A DNA stretch of 64,000 nucleotides from JAABSX01 sp964480455. GTDB lineage: Bacteria > Bacteroidota > Bacteroidia > Cytophagales > Microscillaceae. Shown piece after piece: positions 18,054 through 25,857 of this stretch. Each line of letters starts with the position of its first letter. The stretch's first letter is position 1. The position numbers and the translations under genes are program-made. Below the pieces are notes generated by a model. It was not told where the DNA came from, searched no databases, and was given only the letters and a program-made list of their open reading frames with translations. The stretch spans positions 1 to 64,000 of the forward strand of contig CAYZQI010000007.1 of the NCBI GenBank assembly GCA_964480455.1, written 5' to 3'.

Positions 18054-18235
18054 TCAAACTTTCTTTAAAAGCGCTAACCCTTCTCTGATTTCTCTTTCGT
18101 CAACTACCTTTAAATAATTCTCTAAATCATCTTTTGACTGTTTCAATTGCTGTAGCTTAGTTTCCACTTTCTCGATCAAATCAAAAGATTTTTCTATTTT
18201 TTATCAAAGTTCTCAAATTTTTTTTTTGTATTCAT
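18054..18235 (-). pseudogene. frame-broken small coiled-coil ORF
   Basis: Begins at an ATG at 18235 and hits TAG after 13 codons (MNTKKKFENFDKK). Inserting one base in the A6 run just before the stop joins it to a 46-codon open frame (IEKSFDLIEKVETKLQQL...) ending in TGA at 18054-18056, giving a 60-residue Lys/Glu-rich coiled coil. The break may be a sequencing or assembly error, gene decay, or ribosomal slippage on the A run. It sits between prkA and the 52-residue ORF, and both are of the same character. Confidence 0.5.
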
Positions 18236-18260
18236 GTAGTTTGATTTTTTGAAAACTGCT

Positions 18261-18293
18261 AGACGTGGTACTTCTCAAAGAAGTGCCACGTCT
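18261..18293. terminator. strong stem-loop after prkA
   Basis: A 15-bp stem AGACGTGGTACTTCT / AGAAGTGCCACGTCT with a CAA loop and a single T-G wobble. It begins 15 bp beyond the prkA stop. No T run follows on the minus strand, so it may act as attenuator, processing site or 3' stabiliser within the operon. Confidence 0.6.
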
Positions 18294-18308
18294 GAGGGGC
18301 TGGGGGCT

Positions 18309-20390
18309 TTAATTCGCATCATCTTGGGTGCAGAAATACTCAATCGTTTTGAGGGCGCAAGTGCGGCAATAGCCTAGTTTGCTCTCCATGGTCTCAATCA
18401 TACGGTTGTAGAGTTTTTGGTTTTCTTCGTTGGTGCGGTTAGAAAGTGCGCCCACGAGGCTACCTGCGCCCGCTACATCAGATTTTAGGCGTACATCAGT
18501 TACTGCTTTCACCAGTTCGTTGTTATCCATAAAATTGTAGGTAGGGTCTTGAATCATCTTCTGCCCATAAATTTTAGAGATAGTTGTGCGGTAGCTTTGT
18601 TTTTGCTCACGGTTTTTGAGTCCTAGCCTTTCTTCTACACTGTCTATGAAAGTTTCATCTATTTTGAGTGGCATGAGCTTGCCTGTTTGTGGGTCTTTGT
18701 AAGTCCAGATGCGGTTTGCCCCTAAGTTTTTGGCATCTATGCCTATCACCATATTGACATAGTTGAGTACATCTTTTTGAATGGCATCAGGCTCGTCCAT
18801 GTAAGCATTGAAGATGGCAGTCATCACGTTTTTGCGGTGCAATCCTCGTGCAATTTGCATATCACTGAGGTATTTGGCTTGGTCTTGTGCATCACGCACA
18901 TAATCTAAAATGACTTGCTCTAAGGCGATAAAGACATCACCTGCATACATACATTTGCCTTCTTGTGTTTCTGAGCGTTCAAGAATAATCTGAATGGCAC
19001 GTCCTAGGTTACGGTGTCCGAGTCCTTTTTGCCCAAATCGTTTGGTGATGTCAGGCTCAGTATTGAGTTCATTGATTACTTCTCGGAGCGTCTTAATGCT
19101 TTTTTCACCTGCTACTTCGCCAGCTGCTAGTTTCATCATTTCTATGGGCGTAAGTTTATCAGAATTGGGCATGCGTGTAAGGGCAACCGCTACTGAGAGG
19201 GCGTAGTTTAGATTAGGGTCTATGTGCAAGAAATCTCCACTGAAAGTAGTTTTTTCTCTGCTACCAATAGAGAACTGTGTAAGTTTGAGTTGTTGCCTGT
19301 AGTTGGTATTGTGTGCCATGTAAGAGATACGACACCTGTCCACAATGGGGGCTTGCTCTTTTTCTTCCAGAAATCTGCCAAATTCAGCATTGTTACTGGT
19401 AGCCACTATGAGTGTGTCGAGAGGCCATTTGAAGCCCTCCATCTCTATAGTACGGTTTTGGATTACACCCAGATAGACCTGCACAAGGTCTTTTTTATTT
19501 TTGAAAATCTCATCGGCAAAGTGTACTCCTCCTCCCGCTACGCGCGCCAAAGCACCACGGCGCAGGTCAAAGCGATAAGGGTTATTGGTATCTACTATAT
19601 GAAGTAGGCGTGAGATAGATTCTTCACCAATTAAATCTACGGCTGATGAAGTGATTTTATCTTTGGCAGCATATTTACCCGTGAGTGTGCCACGTGATTC
19701 GCTGATAGGTACGGGGAAGATTTCTATAAAGTCTAAGATTTTTTTGACATCATATTCGCAGTGTTCACGGATTTCGTTTAAGATATAATCAGTACATGCC
19801 CCAAGCGGTCTATAAGATTTGTAGAAATGGTCAATTTGAGTATCTTTTGCCCCTAATTTAGCCATGAACTCACGGTTGAAGTTTTCATCATCGCTTAAGT
19901 TCATTGCCAGCACCATAGGGTCTTCGAAGGTTTGCGATTCTATTTCGGTGATGCGTCCGTAGCCCCCTAGTTGGTCTAAATTTTTGAACTTAAACGAATA
20001 GCGGCGATTTTCGGGTAGAGAAATAAAATTACGGTAAATCTTGTTGAGGTAATCTACAAAAAAAGTTTTGCCATTGCCAGGTTCGCCTATAAGTACAAAA
20101 GCCATTTCAGAGGAAGAACCCCCCTCAGCGGCATCTTTTACATAAGATACAAAGCTGTTGATTTCGTCATACATGCCAATAATGTGCTTTGCGCCTTGTC
20201 TGAATACCTGAAAATCATAGGTATTTTGCCCATTGACAGTTACTTTCTCGATGGAGTCAGGATTGCCCAGAATCATTCTGGTAATAGATTGAAAGACATT
20301 CTCGAAGTTGCGCTCACCTTTTATCACTCCTTGTAGGTGATGATTAAGTAATTTAGTCTTAGGGTCAATTTTTTTGAGTGTTTTTTCCAT
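18309..20390 (-). CDS. prkA: PrkA/YeaG-family serine protein kinase
   Basis: A 693-residue AAA-type kinase. The N-terminal AAA domain has the Walker A GEPGNGKT (about residue 103) and an arginine-finger-like VDRCRISYM. The C-terminal kinase-like part ends at a Cys-containing tail (YCRTCALKTIEYFC). The family phosphorylates proteins under nutrient stress or during sporulation and partners with YeaH. It heads the prkA-[small ORFs]-yeaH-spoVR unit. Length is slightly above the roughly 640 residues usual for the family. Confidence 0.93.
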   Translation of the reverse strand: MEKTLKKIDPKTKLLNHHLQGVIKGERNFENVFQSITRMILGNPDSIEKVTVNGQNTYDFQVFRQGAKHIIGMYDEINSFVSYVKDAAEGGSSSEMAFVLIGEPGNGKTFFVDYLNKIYRNFISLPENRRYSFKFKNLDQLGGYGRITEIESQTFEDPMVLAMNLSDDENFNREFMAKLGAKDTQIDHFYKSYRPLGACTDYILNEIREHCEYDVKKILDFIEIFPVPISESRGTLTGKYAAKDKITSSAVDLIGEESISRLLHIVDTNNPYRFDLRRGALARVAGGGVHFADEIFKNKKDLVQVYLGVIQNRTIEMEGFKWPLDTLIVATSNNAEFGRFLEEKEQAPIVDRCRISYMAHNTNYRQQLKLTQFSIGSREKTTFSGDFLHIDPNLNYALSVAVALTRMPNSDKLTPIEMMKLAAGEVAGEKSIKTLREVINELNTEPDITKRFGQKGLGHRNLGRAIQIILERSETQEGKCMYAGDVFIALEQVILDYVRDAQDQAKYLSDMQIARGLHRKNVMTAIFNAYMDEPDAIQKDVLNYVNMVIGIDAKNLGANRIWTYKDPQTGKLMPLKIDETFIDSVEERLGLKNREQKQSYRTTISKIYGQKMIQDPTYNFMDNNELVKAVTDVRLKSDVAGAGSLVGALSNRTNEENQKLYNRMIETMESKLGYCRTCALKTIEYFCTQDDAN

Positions 20391-20868
20391 GGGTTAAAAT
20401 GTTTGTTATGTTTTTTTAAGAATAGTAAACCTGCTCATCAATTGTGATTTGACTTCAGCACTTTTGCTGACACAAGGTTGAGATTTGTTGGTAAGTATAA
20501 TACCGATATTTGAGTAAAATAATTCCAAATATTATTTGGCTGACGCAAAGCAAGTTAATCTTAAACGCAATTTGTAAACGTAGCTATGCCCAAGTTATTA
20601 AGATTTTCTGATAATCTCCAAAATTTTAACATTTAATTTTTCTAATTTTTTTGATTCTAAACAAGCTATCGAAATAATCTTTGATAGCTTGTTTGTTAAA
20701 TATTATCTTTTACTACTGACTTTCTCTCTGTACTCTTCTAAGAAATAAATAATACACTACAAAAACCCAATAGCTATCTCACCTAGTAATACTTGCATAC
20801 AACGTAATACAAGACAATAGGCTTCAAAGCTGAATCAATAGGTGTAGAAGCACTAATGCTTCGCAGAC
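20391..20868. other. intergenic region upstream of prkA
   Basis: 478 bp holding the prkA promoter region on the minus strand and the 3' end of the zinc-ribbon gene. The only clear structure is the stem-loop at 20659-20694. I found no convincing -33/-7 pair. Confidence 0.4.
20659..20694. repeat. 12-bp inverted repeat
   Basis: AAACAAGCTATC / GATAGCTTGTTT, a perfect match with a 12-nt loop. It lies between the prkA start and the zinc-ribbon gene end. It could be a terminator remnant or an operator of prkA. Confidence 0.5.
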
Positions 20869-21120
20869 CTATTTTTGCTCTACAGGTTCGGCTACTTCGT
20901 CCATCAGTGCCTCTACACTGGGCAGATTATGGTACCAATCGTGGTGCTTTGACCACTTAGTGCACGAGAGGCACTGAGTATCCAGCCAGACATAGCCACA
21001 GCTAGGGCATTTCCCGTGGGTATCAAAAGTATTCCAAGCGTGTCCGCATTTGCAGCCCCACAGGTCATCGGCTTGCGGTTCCCAAGTACATTTTGGGCAG
21101 TAAATCTCTAGGTCTTCCAT
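20869..21120 (-). CDS. small zinc-ribbon protein
   Basis: An 83-residue protein with four Cys-containing knuckles (CPKC, CKCG, CPSCG, CLSC), which would form two zinc ribbons. It is Trp-rich, with an acidic C-terminus. The ATG at 21120 is preferred; an upstream in-frame start at 21165 adds 15 Lys-rich residues. The function is unknown. Confidence 0.6.
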   Translation of the reverse strand: MEDLEIYCPKCTWEPQADDLWGCKCGHAWNTFDTHGKCPSCGYVWLDTQCLSCTKWSKHHDWYHNLPSVEALMDEVAEPVEQK

Positions 21121-21294
21121 CTGTTTATTTTTTAATTTATGCTTAATTTTAATAGGAGTTATCAAAAAATAAAAAATTTGTTTAAATTTCCACTTTGTAG
21201 GAAATAAAATCTAATATGATACTAACTTTATACTAATTAACTATTGATACCCAAAGTTTGAAAAATTGATAACTTCTTTCATTAAAATTTTATT

Positions 21295-23028
21295 ATGAAA
21301 ACAAATATGCTACAAAAAATTCTTATCGCTTTATTGCTCTTGAGCTTACTGCACGTACAAAGTAAAGCACAAGGCATACAATTCTCTGTTAGTTTTCCAA
21401 AAGAGAAAAGCAACAAAGCCCTTGATGGCAGGTTACTACTCTTTTTGGCTACCCACGACAAGCAAGAACCTCGCTTCTTAGTGAGCGATAATCCAGATTC
21501 GCAGCTAGGCTTCGGGATAGATGTAGAAAACCTTAAACCTCAGCAAGCCGCTATCATTGATGTTAAGGCGTTTGGCTACCCAATTCGTAGCCTGCAAGAT
21601 GTACCCGAGGGCGAGTATTATGTTCAGGCTCTCTTGCACCGCTACGAAACTTTTGAAAGAGCAGACGGACATACCGTAAAACTGCCTATGGATAGGGGAG
21701 AAGGGCAAAATCTCAGAATTGCCCCTGGAAATCTCTACAGCACGCCTCAAAAAATCAAAATCAATCCCAAAAATAATCAGACCATTCAGCTTGTGCTTGA
21801 CCAAGAAAACCCTGCCCTGCCTGCACCCAAAGAAAGCAAGTACATCAAGCACGTAAAAATGCGTAGCAAGCTCCTGAGCGACTTCTGGGGTAGAGATATG
21901 TACCTAGGGGCTTTCGTACTATTGCCTGAGGGCTTCGACAAAAATCCAAAAGCAAAATATCCTTTGTCTATTTTTCATGGGCATTTCCCTGCACAGTTTG
22001 AAGGATTCAGAGAAATACCCCCCGACCCTGACCTCAAGCCCGATTACAGCGAAAGATTCAAGCTGAGTGGCTACAACAAAATTGTACAGCAAGAAGCACA
22101 TGATTTTTACCAATGGTGGACTGCCCCCGAAACACCGCGCTTTCTGGTGATTGAGATTCAGCATGCCAATCCTTTTTATGATGATTCTTATGCCGTCAAT
22201 TCTGCCAATATTGGCCCTTATGGAGATGCCATTACTTATGAGTTGATTCCTTTTATAGAAAAACAATACAGGGGAATAGGCGAAGGCTGGGCAAGATTTC
22301 TGTATGGAGGTTCTACTGGAGGCTGGGAGGCATTGGCTGCCCAAGTGTTTTACCCTGATGAGTACAATGGCTGTTTTGCGGCTTGTCCTGACCCTATTGA
22401 TTTTAGGGCTTATACTGTGGTGGACATTTACAAAGACAAAAATGCTTATTATCAAGATAGTCAGTTCAAGCAAACACCCCGCCCTGGCAAGCGTGATTAC
22501 CTAGGGCATGTGGCCTGCACTTTAGAAGAAATGAATCACCATGAGCTGATGCTCGGCACAAAAAGCCGCTCAGGGGCACAGTGGGACATCTGGGAGGCGG
22601 TTTACTCGCCTGTAGGAGCAGATGGCTACCCAAAACCTATCTGGAACAAACTCACGGGTGAGATTGATAGCACAGTGGCGGCTTATTGGCGTGAAAACTA
22701 TGATTTGAATTATATCATGCAGCGTGATTGGGGCAAAATAGGTAAAAAACTCGAGGGGAAAATCCATCTCTATTGTGGCGATATGGACAATTATTACCTC
22801 AATAATGCGGTCTATCTTACCGAAGATTTCTTGGAAAGCACTACTGACCCCTACTATGCAGGCGAAGTAGCCTATGGCGACCGTGCCGAACACTGCTGGA
22901 ATGGCGACCCCAAAGAACCTAACCACATCTCACGGCTTCGCTACAATAGTATGTATGTGGATAAAATCTTGAAACGCATAGAAAAATCTGCCCCCGAAGG
23001 AGCTGATTTGAAGAGCTGGAGGTATTGA
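21295..23028 (+). CDS. secreted putative esterase (enterochelin-esterase-like alpha/beta hydrolase)
   Basis: A 577-residue protein with a signal peptide (about residues 1-24, ending SKAQ). It contains an alpha/beta-hydrolase core with the nucleophile elbow YGGSTGGW (Ser at about residue 342), of the esterase-D/Fes-like family. The flanking segments FHGHFPAQFEGF and EHCWNGDPKEP may contribute the oxyanion region and the catalytic His. I infer a periplasmic or exported carboxylesterase; the substrate is unknown. A stem-loop follows at 23046-23080. Confidence 0.75.
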   Translation: MKTNMLQKILIALLLLSLLHVQSKAQGIQFSVSFPKEKSNKALDGRLLLFLATHDKQEPRFLVSDNPDSQLGFGIDVENLKPQQAAIIDVKAFGYPIRSLQDVPEGEYYVQALLHRYETFERADGHTVKLPMDRGEGQNLRIAPGNLYSTPQKIKINPKNNQTIQLVLDQENPALPAPKESKYIKHVKMRSKLLSDFWGRDMYLGAFVLLPEGFDKNPKAKYPLSIFHGHFPAQFEGFREIPPDPDLKPDYSERFKLSGYNKIVQQEAHDFYQWWTAPETPRFLVIEIQHANPFYDDSYAVNSANIGPYGDAITYELIPFIEKQYRGIGEGWARFLYGGSTGGWEALAAQVFYPDEYNGCFAACPDPIDFRAYTVVDIYKDKNAYYQDSQFKQTPRPGKRDYLGHVACTLEEMNHHELMLGTKSRSGAQWDIWEAVYSPVGADGYPKPIWNKLTGEIDSTVAAYWRENYDLNYIMQRDWGKIGKKLEGKIHLYCGDMDNYYLNNAVYLTEDFLESTTDPYYAGEVAYGDRAEHCWNGDPKEPNHISRLRYNSMYVDKILKRIEKSAPEGADLKSWRY

Positions 23029-23045
23029 TGGGCTAAAAAAAGAAT

Positions 23046-23080
23046 GTGGCTTGAGTGTTTTCCCTCAAATCGCTTTTTTG
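23046..23080 (+). terminator. terminator of esterase gene
   Basis: A TTGAG / CTCAA stem with adjoining GC / GC pairs, followed by six T residues. The stem is imperfect. Confidence 0.55.
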
Positions 23081-23148
23081 CATTTCATGAGGGAGCAAAC
23101 AAGAAATAACATACCCCAATCAAATTCAAAGTTTTTGCTAAAAGGGAA

Positions 23149-23168
23149 GGGGTCACTCAAAGCGACCC
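23149..23168. repeat. GTCACTCAAAGCGAC-type hairpin
   Basis: GGGGTCACT with a CAA loop and AGCGACCC. It resembles the perfect hairpin at 57645-57671. It sits in a 426-bp intergenic stretch that otherwise shows no gene. Confidence 0.5.
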
Positions 23169-23422
23169 TGTCCCCGATAAAAACTGGGTAGGTTATTTAT
23201 TGAACACTCCCTAAAAAAAAGATATGCAACGATTACCAAATTATTTTATTGTGTATATTTAGGAAAGTGTAAAATGTGAATTGTGAAATGTGATTTTTTA
23301 ATATTCTCATTATCAAAGACTTAACAAATAAAAATGTCAAAGTTATTTTTTATGCTTTACTTATAAAATGAAGGGTAGGAGATTTTTTGTTCTTCAGTTA
23401 CACTTGAGAAGTACATTTTTAC

Positions 23423-23430
23423 TATATTTG
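23423..23430 (+). promoter_or_regulatory. -7 promoter element of TPR protein gene
   Basis: TATATTTG matches TAnnTTTG, with a TTG at 23404-23406 spaced 16 bp upstream, close to the usual 17-23. This sets transcription near 23437 and rules out earlier start codons at 23368 and 23431. Confidence 0.55.
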
Positions 23431-23454
23431 ATGTGCAAAAAACTTTTTAAAAAT

Positions 23455-25287
23455 ATGAATAATAAATTAAAGCAAATTAAAATCACAGATGATGCCATAC
23501 GTGAAATATCACCTGAACTCGAGAGAAAACTTCTCAAACCAAGAAAAGACATAGAAAGACGTAGAAAAAGTAGGGCTGAAACACATATTAAAGAACTTGA
23601 GAAATTAAGGATAGAATATCCCGATGAAACTTCAATTATCAATCTTTTAGCAAACTATTATCTATTAGCTGGGAATACTCAACAGGCAAAAAAGATACTT
23701 CTCGATGGACTAAAACAGCATCCAAAATATTTTTTTGCTAGAATTAATCTGGCAGAACTTTATTTAAAAGAAGGAAATATACAAAAAGTCTTAGAGTTAA
23801 TGCCTTATGATAAATGGCATTTGACATATTTAGACCCTCAACGCGATGTTTTTCATATCAGCGAATTTATTGCATTAGCACAATTTCAGCTTGGTTTTAT
23901 AGAGACCCAATTAAAAAATGAACAGCCCAATGAGCGATTTATTGAAAAAATAGAAGCTGTCCAAGCAGAACTAGGTATATATAAAAATAACTTTCGTTCA
24001 TATAAAAAGGTATTACAAGGACTTGATGATAAATTATTTGTGGTCAGATTACTCTGTAATTTAGCAGATAACAAGCAAGAAAGAGAACGTGTAAACCGTG
24101 TGGAAGCAACTCTCAAAGCACAAGCAGCACTAAGCTATGATGCTCCGCAATTCACACATCAAGAAGTACACCTTTTATACAGGTACGATACAGCCAAAGG
24201 GAAATTTCCAAAAGATAAGTTACAATCCATCTTAAATCTCCCCAAAGAAAGTCTTATCAAAGACCTAGAAACTGTCTTAAAATACATCTTGCAGGTATAT
24301 GCTTGCAACCTAGAAGAATCTACAGATGACTCAAATCTACCTGATAATATAAATTCTTCGCATATTTATGCCAGTTTTATACTAGCCGAACTAGGTGCAG
24401 AAGAAAGCCTAGAGCTAGTGTTAGATTTATTGAGACAAAATCAAGAATTTAATGATTATGCTTTTGGAGACCTCATACAACACTATTTGGTGTATCCACT
24501 TTACAAGCTAGGTAAGAATTCACTTGATAAATTTATGGCATATATGAAAGAGGGGAATAATGATGCCCTTGCTAGAAGTGTTGTATCCAATGTTGTATCA
24601 CAAGTAGCTGTTTTGAACCCTGATAGAAAAAATGAGGTCATTGATTGGTACCATGATATTTTCAACTTTTTCTACGAACAAAAAGAAAATAAAGCAATTT
24701 TTGACGGTCATTTAATACCTTATATGTTTCAAGATATAGAAAATCTAGAGACTACGGTACATTTGCCTATTATTAAAAAGTTTTTTGATGAGAAGCTACT
24801 CAATAGAAAAATTGCTGGAGATTATGAAGAAGTAAAGAAATTTATCTCAAAATCTCCTAGATTTGAACGTTTGAACCCTAATCTAAGTATTTTTGACATT
24901 TTTGGAGCAAAACGCGAAGATGGATTTATCGCAACCATAGAATTCACCGACGGACCAGGAAAAGAGGAATCTATGAGAGAGATAGAAAAAATTATGAATG
25001 ACCCAAATTTTGAGAGAGACTTTAAAAGAATGGGGAAAATTTTAAGTAGTATTGGCTCTAATTCTAATCTGTTGGGTAAATCTGCAAAATCACAAGATAA
25101 TTATGTAGAAAGCGAAGAATGGGAAAATGCAGAATTTGCAGAAATCACTAATCCCAAAATTTCATCAAAAGCATACAACCGTAATACAAAAGTAAGTGTA
25201 AAATACAAAGATGGTAAAATATTAAAAGATGTAAAGTTTAAGAAAATACAAGCTGATCTCGAGAATGGAGAATGTGTCCTCTTATGA
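23455..25287 (+). CDS. cytoplasmic TPR/HEAT-like (DUF1186-like) protein
   Basis: A 610-residue soluble protein. Residues about 30-105 are TPR-like (INLLANYYLLAGNTQQAKKIL, then FFARINLAELYLKEGN). Residues about 290-430 are helical repeats (SHIYASFILAELGAEESLELVL) reminiscent of the DUF1186 family. The C-terminus (VSVKYKDGKILKDVKFKKIQ) is a short beta tail. The function is unknown; I infer protein-protein scaffolding. The ATG at 23455 is preferred because a promoter element lies at 23423-23430. There is no signal peptide from this start. Confidence 0.6.
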   Translation: MNNKLKQIKITDDAIREISPELERKLLKPRKDIERRRKSRAETHIKELEKLRIEYPDETSIINLLANYYLLAGNTQQAKKILLDGLKQHPKYFFARINLAELYLKEGNIQKVLELMPYDKWHLTYLDPQRDVFHISEFIALAQFQLGFIETQLKNEQPNERFIEKIEAVQAELGIYKNNFRSYKKVLQGLDDKLFVVRLLCNLADNKQERERVNRVEATLKAQAALSYDAPQFTHQEVHLLYRYDTAKGKFPKDKLQSILNLPKESLIKDLETVLKYILQVYACNLEESTDDSNLPDNINSSHIYASFILAELGAEESLELVLDLLRQNQEFNDYAFGDLIQHYLVYPLYKLGKNSLDKFMAYMKEGNNDALARSVVSNVVSQVAVLNPDRKNEVIDWYHDIFNFFYEQKENKAIFDGHLIPYMFQDIENLETTVHLPIIKKFFDEKLLNRKIAGDYEEVKKFISKSPRFERLNPNLSIFDIFGAKREDGFIATIEFTDGPGKEESMREIEKIMNDPNFERDFKRMGKILSSIGSNSNLLGKSAKSQDNYVESEEWENAEFAEITNPKISSKAYNRNTKVSVKYKDGKILKDVKFKKIQADLENGECVLL

Positions 25288-25312
25288 TATACATTATCTC
25301 AAACGTCTTGCT

Positions 25313-25345
25313 GGGTTGTCAATGGTCGTGAGTCCTTGACAATCC
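25313..25345 (+). terminator. stem-loop after TPR protein gene
   Basis: GGGTTGTCAA / TTGACAATCCC, an imperfect stem with one bulged base, 25 bp after the stop codon. No T run follows. Confidence 0.45.
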
Positions 25346-25417
25346 CTCAAATAATACTTGTTGAAAAACATTCATTCTATTTTCAATCCATTCATTAGAT
25401 TTAGCCCCCCCTTCTGG

Positions 25418-25487
25418 TCTTAGCGTCTTTACCTACAACAGCCACTTCTCGCCTCTGCTCTTAGCGTCTTTACCCACAACTGCCACT
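25418..25487 (-). repeat. tandem pair of dispersed repeats
   Basis: Two 29-bp copies (25418-25446, 25459-25487) with two mismatches, 41 bp apart. Read on the minus strand both contain a TTGTGGGT/TTGTAGGT core followed by AAAGACGCTAAGA, shared in part with copies at 5435-5466, 25615-25677 and 31883-31947. Confidence 0.75.
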
Positions 25488-25614
25488 GTTTTGAGCGTTT
25501 CGCTCAAAATAAACTTTGCGAACTCTTTAAACCCAAATATAAAATAAAATTCTGAATAAAACCCTTCATTCAATCCTAAATCACGGCTCTATGATGCAAA
25601 AATTTAGTCTTGTG

Positions 25615-25677
25615 GCGAGAGGCTAAGACTAGTTTGCTATTGTGGGTTACGCTTGACACATAACCTTAGACCAGACG
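25615..25677 (+). repeat. copy of dispersed repeat
   Basis: A 63-bp element with GAGAGGCTAAGA, then TTGTGGGTTACGCTTGACAC and ACCAGA. It aligns along its length with 31883-31947 with roughly one mismatch in five. Confidence 0.7.
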
Positions 25678-25807
25678 GGGGTACAACTCTTAGAATTTGC
25701 CAGACTACGAAAATAATAGAAACTACTTGACACATCATAATTTTTAAAAACGATAACTAAAAGTCTAAAAATACCCCTTATGGCAAGTGCTAAATCTAAA
25801 ATATAAT

Positions 25808-25815
25808 TATATTTG
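25808..25815 (+). promoter_or_regulatory. -7 promoter element of FHA-ABC gene
   Basis: TATATTTG matches TAnnTTTG. It overlaps the TTG at 25813, so the first usable start is the ATG at 25858. Confidence 0.45.
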
Positions 25816-25857
25816 GCACTTCTAAACACACAAAACCTGAAAGCAAAATCAAAGCAA

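Larger units (their letters stand above)
25288..25857. other. repeat-rich intergenic region
   Basis: 570 bp without a convincing gene. It holds a hairpin (25313-25345), two 29-bp direct repeats (25418-25446 and 25459-25487), a third dispersed repeat copy (25615-25677) and the promoter of the FHA-ABC gene (25808-25815). Confidence 0.7.

Noticed and set aside
18220..18230. The ten-T run (A10 on the coding strand) as the frameshift site of the broken small ORF
   Set aside because: Adding one base there produces an immediate TGA; only the A6 run just before the TAG restores a continuous frame.
21919..22473. 184-codon minus-strand ORF inside the esterase gene
   Set aside because: Lies fully opposite the catalytic region of the esterase; no family resemblance.
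25418..25487. Possible CRISPR array from the two 29-bp repeats
   Set aside because: Only two copies with a 12-bp gap and mismatches, no cas genes, and related copies are scattered elsewhere.
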